Source: Microcella daejeonensis
GTDB lineage: Bacteria > Actinomycetota > Actinomycetes > Actinomycetales > Microbacteriaceae
Direction: 5' to 3'
Assembly: GCF_026625045.1 (NCBI RefSeq)
Contig: NZ_CP113089.1
Span: 372,001 to 436,000, forward strand
Length of the DNA: 64,000 bases
Both the position numbers and the translations under genes were made by a program. This document shows positions 60,367 to 64,000 of the stretch, one piece after another (position 1 is the first letter of the stretch; each line of letters opens with the position of its first letter). The notes under the pieces were generated by a model. That model was given only the letters and a program-made list of their open reading frames with translations. It did no database searches and was not told the DNA's origin.

Positions 60367-61362
60367 TCAGTCGCCGACGACGACGCGCGCACCTCTGCTG
60401 ATCGGATCGAGATCGCCCGTCTCGCCCGCGCGGCGGGCCCGGCCGCCGACGATCCACTGCACCCACAGGAACCACGCCAGCGCGAGGGTGCCGATGCCGA
60501 TGCGGATCACGTCGGGCCAGTCCTGCCGGGTCACGAAGCCCTCCACCAGACCGCTCACGCCGAGGCCCACGACGAGACCGCCGATCACGGCGAACAGCGC
60601 CCGGCCGTCCTCCGCGAGAGCCTGCAGGCGGGTGCGCGAGCCGGGCGCGACCCAGGCCCAGAAGATCATCAGACCGGCCGCCGCGGCGACGAAGATGCAG
60701 TAGAGCTCGAGCTGGCCGTGCGGGAGGATGTTGAGGAAGAAGACGTCGAGACGGCCGAACTCGGCCATGATCGCCGCGCTCTGGCCGACGGCCTGCGCGT
60801 TCTGCACCACGACGATGGGAACCCAGAAGCCGACGATGCCGAAGGCCACGCACTGGGCGGCGATGAAGGCGTTGTTCACCCACACCTGGCCGGCGAAGGC
60901 GGCCTCGGGCGACTCGGAGTAGTAGTTGACGAACTCCTGCTCGGCGTAGCGCCGCAGCATCTCGTAGTCGCCGAGCGAGGCGATCAGGCCGGGGGTCGTC
61001 CCGATCCAGACCGCCGTGGCCGTGGCGATGATCGCGAAGACCGCGGCGACCGCGAGCGTCAGGTAGCGGATGCGGTACAGCGCGGCGGGCACCTCGCGCG
61101 TCGCGTACCGGCTCAGCTGGGCGAGGGGCTCCGCCCCCGCCCCGGTGAAGCGCAGCCGTGCCCGCGAGAGCAGCAGCGAGAGCCGCTCGGAGGCCGGCAC
61201 GGCGCCGGCTGCCGTGGTGATGGCCGAGAGCTGCGTCGCGCCCGCCTGGTAGTGCTCGATGAGCTCATCGGCATCGCGCCCGTCGAGCGACCGCTGGCGG
61301 GCAAGCTCGCGCAGCCGCTCCCATTCGGCGGCGTGGGCGGAGGAGTAGGCGTCGAGATCCAT
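60367..61362 (-). CDS. SpoIIM-like (stage II sporulation protein M family) membrane protein
   Basis: 331 residues from ATG 61362 (MDLDAYSSAHAAEWERLREL, the usual N-terminus of this group). A cytoplasmic helical region (1-100) precedes about six membrane helices; FFLNILPHGQLELYCIFVAA is the family hallmark. The name comes from a sporulation protein, but actinobacterial members accompany RDD and MoxR/DUF58 genes and no sporulation is implied. It is head to head with the RDD gene with only 16 bases between starts. Confidence 0.92.
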   Translation of the reverse strand: MDLDAYSSAHAAEWERLRELARQRSLDGRDADELIEHYQAGATQLSAITTAAGAVPASERLSLLLSRARLRFTGAGAEPLAQLSRYATREVPAALYRIRYLTLAVAAVFAIIATATAVWIGTTPGLIASLGDYEMLRRYAEQEFVNYYSESPEAAFAGQVWVNNAFIAAQCVAFGIVGFWVPIVVVQNAQAVGQSAAIMAEFGRLDVFFLNILPHGQLELYCIFVAAAAGLMIFWAWVAPGSRTRLQALAEDGRALFAVIGGLVVGLGVSGLVEGFVTRQDWPDVIRIGIGTLALAWFLWVQWIVGGRARRAGETGDLDPISRGARVVVGD

Positions 61363-61378
61363 CTGTTTAGATACTGTC
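61363..61378. promoter_or_regulatory. 16-base head-to-head start region
   Basis: Only 16 bases separate the two divergent ATGs. They contain TAGATA on the plus strand (TATCTA on the minus strand), placed exactly five bases from each ATG. A shared, symmetric -10 element giving leaderless mRNAs in both directions is plausible. There is no room for a ribosome binding site outside the opposite gene. Confidence 0.5.
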
Positions 61379-62239
61379 ATGTCCGCGCCGGGAAGCCCCG
61401 CTCCGTCCCTCAGCGAGCACGACGCCGATCGCGAGCTGCTCACCGGCGAGGCGGTGGCCCTCGATCTGCGGGCGACCAACGTCGTGCTGCGCGGCGCCGG
61501 GGCGATCATCGACACGCTCGTCTACGTCGGCGGAACGCTGCTGCTCGCCTGGCTGCTCATCACGCTCGCCGAGCTCGTGAGCCTGCCCGAGAACCTCTTC
61601 GGCGCGGTCGCCATCATCACCGCCATCCTCGGCCTGGTGATCGTGCCCGCGGTGGTCGAGACCGCCACCCGCGGTCGTTCCCTCGGCCGGCTCGCGCTCG
61701 GCGATCGCATCGTGCGCGACGACGGGGGCGCGATCGCCTTCCGGCACGCCTTCATCCGCTCCTTCGTGGGGCTCTTCGAGATCGTGCTGACCTTCGGCGG
61801 CCTCGCCGTGATCGTCGCCATGCTCAACCCGCGCGCCAAGCGCCTCGGCGACCTGCTCGCGGGCACCTACAGCCAGTACGAGCGCGTGCCGGCGATAGTG
61901 GATGCCCGATTCGGGATGCCCGTCGAGCTGCAGGACTGGGCGCTCACCGCCGATGTGGCGCGCATGCCCGACCCCCTGGCCCGCCGCATCGCTCAGTTCC
62001 TCGCACAGGCCTCCGGCCACACGCCGGCGACTCGGGAGCGGCTCGCGCAGCAGCTCGCCGCCGACAGCATCCCGTACATCTCGCCGGTGCCCGCGGTCGC
62101 ACCCGAGCTCCTCCTCGCCGGAGTCGCCGTGCTGAGGCGGGAGCGCGAGTCGCGCGCCCTCGAGCTGGAGCGTGCTCGCCTCGAGCAGTTGCAGCCCACG
62201 CTGGCCGCGCGCCCGCACGGGTTCCCCGAGCGCGGCTGA
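61379..62239 (+). CDS. RDD-family membrane protein
   Basis: 286 residues. RDD domain at about 25-165: GAIIDTLVYVGGTLLLAWLL (helix 1), FGAVAIITAILGLVIVPAVV (helix 2), RGRSLGRLALGDRIVRDDG and the third helix in GLFEIVLTFGGLAVIVAML, then PRAKRLGDLLAGTY. The C-terminal 110 residues are cytoplasmic and helical. Equivalent of Rv3695, paired with SpoIIM-like Rv3694c in M. tuberculosis. Confidence 0.93.
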   Translation: MSAPGSPAPSLSEHDADRELLTGEAVALDLRATNVVLRGAGAIIDTLVYVGGTLLLAWLLITLAELVSLPENLFGAVAIITAILGLVIVPAVVETATRGRSLGRLALGDRIVRDDGGAIAFRHAFIRSFVGLFEIVLTFGGLAVIVAMLNPRAKRLGDLLAGTYSQYERVPAIVDARFGMPVELQDWALTADVARMPDPLARRIAQFLAQASGHTPATRERLAQQLAADSIPYISPVPAVAPELLLAGVAVLRRERESRALELERARLEQLQPTLAARPHGFPERG

Positions 62240-62273
62240 GCGGGTCGATCTGCCGCCCGCCCTCAGACCGCCT

Positions 62274-63401
62274 TCACTCGCCCGTCCACAGGTCGAGCAC
62301 CTGCTCGGCCCATCGGCGGTTCGTCACGCCGAAGGCCGGAAAGTTGAAGCCCATGATCGAGTCCGCCGTCGACCTCACGGACCCCGGCACGCCGAAACAC
62401 CCTTCCGCGACGTACGCGGTGCGGTTCTCATCCCGCATCCGGACGAGCTCCGCCCTTGTCGGGCCGAAACCCGCGCTCGTCACCTCCTCGGCCCAGTAGT
62501 CAAGCTGGTCGTCATACTCCCCGATGCTCGACGACCACCACGCCTCAGCACGCTGCTGATCGTCGGCGCACGAGGGCCAGAAGGCGTTGCGCGCATCGCC
62601 ATCGAAGCCGGTCTCACGACCGACGTACTCGTCGGCGAGGGAGAACAGAGCGTGCCCGAGCTCGTGAGCGACGACCCGATTCGCCAGTACGAACGACCCG
62701 GGCTCGACGGCGACGACCGCATTGGCGAACGGCTGATCCGTGAACCGCTCCAACCGGGCCGGGTCGTCGAACATGCTTCCGTCACCCGCGACCGATGACT
62801 TCACCTCCCCAGCCCCATCCCTGAGGGCCAACACGACGACGACCTGATCGGGCGCCCAGTTCGGCGTCGTCTGGCTCTCCAGCCAGTCGTACGGCGCCGG
62901 TGGCGACAGCCTCGTCGTCCAGACGTTGAAGAGATCGCGCCGGCTACGGAATGGCTCCATCCCGAACACGCCGAGATCCGCGAAGCTCACCGTTGCGCTG
63001 GTCGAATCGGGCGCGACGGGCATCCCGACCTCATCCCAGAGCTGAGCCGTACCCGACCAGTTCAGATATGCAGTGGCAGCCTCCTCGAAGAGACCGGTAT
63101 CGTCCCAGCCCCACGGGGCGAAGACCAGATTGATGCGATCAGCACTGACCCGGTTGTGACCGGCCACGAGCGGCTCCAGACCCTCCGGCGACGGCTCGAG
63201 CTCGGGAGTCGCTGTCGGCGTTGGCACCACCGTCGACGCGGACGGGCGCGGGGGCGGGGGCGCCGCAGGTTCGGCAACCGGCGCCGTACTCAGGGGGCCG
63301 CATCCCGAGAGCATCATCGCGGCGAGCAGCGCCCAGGACGCGAATCGGCTCCTGGTCGTACCGAACGTGTCGGGTCCGTCGTGATGCGACAACCTTGTCA
63401 T
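62274..63401 (-). CDS. Lipoprotein resembling M64 (IgA-type) metallopeptidases
   Basis: 375 residues from ATG 63401. Lipobox MMLSGC with lipidated Cys34, then a Pro/Thr-rich spacer to about 65. The domain starts with RINLVFAPWGW and has the zinc motif VVAHELGHALFSLADEYVG (about 243-261), as in peptidase family M64. DGSMFDDPARL and NAVVAVEPGSF are also family-like. Predicted to be an outer-surface protease; substrate unknown. GC content and codon bias are visibly lower than in flanking genes. It sits between RDD and the rRNA operon. Confidence 0.85.
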   Translation of the reverse strand: MTRLSHHDGPDTFGTTRSRFASWALLAAMMLSGCGPLSTAPVAEPAAPPPPRPSASTVVPTPTATPELEPSPEGLEPLVAGHNRVSADRINLVFAPWGWDDTGLFEEAATAYLNWSGTAQLWDEVGMPVAPDSTSATVSFADLGVFGMEPFRSRRDLFNVWTTRLSPPAPYDWLESQTTPNWAPDQVVVVLALRDGAGEVKSSVAGDGSMFDDPARLERFTDQPFANAVVAVEPGSFVLANRVVAHELGHALFSLADEYVGRETGFDGDARNAFWPSCADDQQRAEAWWSSSIGEYDDQLDYWAEEVTSAGFGPTRAELVRMRDENRTAYVAEGCFGVPGSVRSTADSIMGFNFPAFGVTNRRWAEQVLDLWTGE

Positions 63402-63457
63402 CGCCCGAGAATACTCTTCGACCGCGGAACGGCCGGGTAGACAACTCGTTAACGCAA

Positions 63458-63486
63458 GATGGCCACCCCTGAACGGGGTGGCCATC
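63458..63486 (-). terminator. rRNA operon terminator
   Basis: GATGGCCACCCC (63458-63469) pairs with GGGGTGGCCATC (63475-63486) around a TGAAC loop, about 13 bases past the 5S 3' end on the minus strand. Confidence 0.85.
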
Positions 63487-63499
63487 TCACAAAATAAGT

Positions 63500-63616
63500 C
63501 CGGCGGTGTCCTACTCTCCCACGAGGTCCCCCTCGCAGTACCATCGGCGCAGAAGGTCTTAGCTTCCGGGTTCGGAATGTGACCGGGCGTTTCCCCTTCG
63601 CTATGGCCGCCGAAAC
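63500..63616 (-). rRNA. rrf: 5S ribosomal RNA
   Basis: 117 bases on the minus strand beginning GTTTCGGCGGCCATAGCGAA and ending GAGTAGGACACCGCCGG, with the conserved AAACGCCCGGTCACATTCCG segment and paired termini. Last gene of the rRNA operon entering from the right. Ends are good to within two or three bases. Confidence 0.97.
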
Positions 63617-63749
63617 ACTATTGATTTCCCAATCAAGAGCACAACGACAACACACTGAAGTGTTGTGTGTGCGATTCCCGACCGTAAATCGAGAACCACA
63701 AAGTGGACGCGAGCAGCAAACTCATTCCCACCCGAAGGTGGAGGTTGTT
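63617..63749 (-). other. 23S-5S internal transcribed spacer
   Basis: About 133 AT-richer bases with no tRNA. It contains ACAACAC (63647-63653) pairing with GTGTTGT (63660-63666) around a six-base loop, likely part of the processing structure. Confidence 0.8.

Positions 63750-64000
<251 letters not shown>

Noticed and set aside
63617..63749. A tRNA in the 23S-5S spacer
   Set aside because: No cloverleaf can be drawn; only one short hairpin is visible.

Overview
The window is a very GC-rich, densely coding actinobacterial chromosome segment, most likely from a member of the Microbacteriaceae or a close relative. The evidence is the codon bias (GCC/GTC/CTC almost everywhere), frequent GTG starts, many 1-8 base start/stop overlaps, and gene orders shared with Actinobacteria. 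In M. tuberculosis whiB1 and pdtaS are adjacent, and secA1, hpf, comF, lpqB, mtrB and mtrA follow nearby, as they do here. The right edge carries the 3' end of a ribosomal RNA operon (23S partial, 5S) on the minus strand.

Layout. 0-3 kb: molybdenum cofactor genes (a MoaC-MogA fusion and moaE, facing moaD and moaA). 3-7.2 kb: a DUF1353 protein and a large secreted lamin-tail/metallophosphoesterase. 7.5-12.7 kb: branched-chain amino acid synthesis (ilvD, ilvB, ilvN, ilvC), directly downstream of a complete Mrp/Mnh Na+/H+ antiporter operon (12.7-19.0 kb). 19.1-21.3 kb: trehalose synthesis (otsA, otsB). 21.5-22.3 kb: a TIM-barrel isomerase-like protein. 22.3-27.9 kb: a TetR/MMPL/YhgE export operon with tandem TetR operators. 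28.1-31.7 kb: a one-polypeptide adenylation-carrier-acyltransferase under a DtxR/IdeR-type iron box, and a LysE-type exporter. 31.8-35.1 kb: tRNA-Lys, a Bcp-type peroxiredoxin, a membrane protein, whiB1 and pdtaS. 35.1-39.2 kb: a CpaE-like ATPase with a SAF-domain partner, a small HTH protein, and two actinobacterial conserved proteins. 39.3-48.1 kb: secA, hpf, comF, lpqB, mtrB, mtrA. 48.2-53.8 kb: a membrane-protein/DUF4129/DUF4350/MoxR/DUF58 operon. 53.8-60.3 kb: an FtsX permease/ABC ATPase/PadR operon and a furA-katA operon. 60.4-62.2 kb: divergent SpoIIM-like and RDD genes. 62.3-63.4 kb: an M64-like lipoprotein. 63.5-64.0 kb: 5S and partial 23S rRNA.

Most of the window is housekeeping or envelope biology: cofactor supply, amino acid synthesis, ion homeostasis, secretion and envelope signalling. 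The most unusual parts are the iron-box-controlled adenylation-carrier-acyltransferase fusion; the MMPL transporter whose C-terminus looks like an ABC ATPase that has lost its nucleotide-binding residues; the tandem duplication of the ilvC 3' end; and the 16-base head-to-head start region between the SpoIIM and RDD genes. A likely insertion of the FtsX/PadR/katA block splits a cluster that is contiguous in other Actinobacteria. All functions are inferred from sequence features; no database search was possible.
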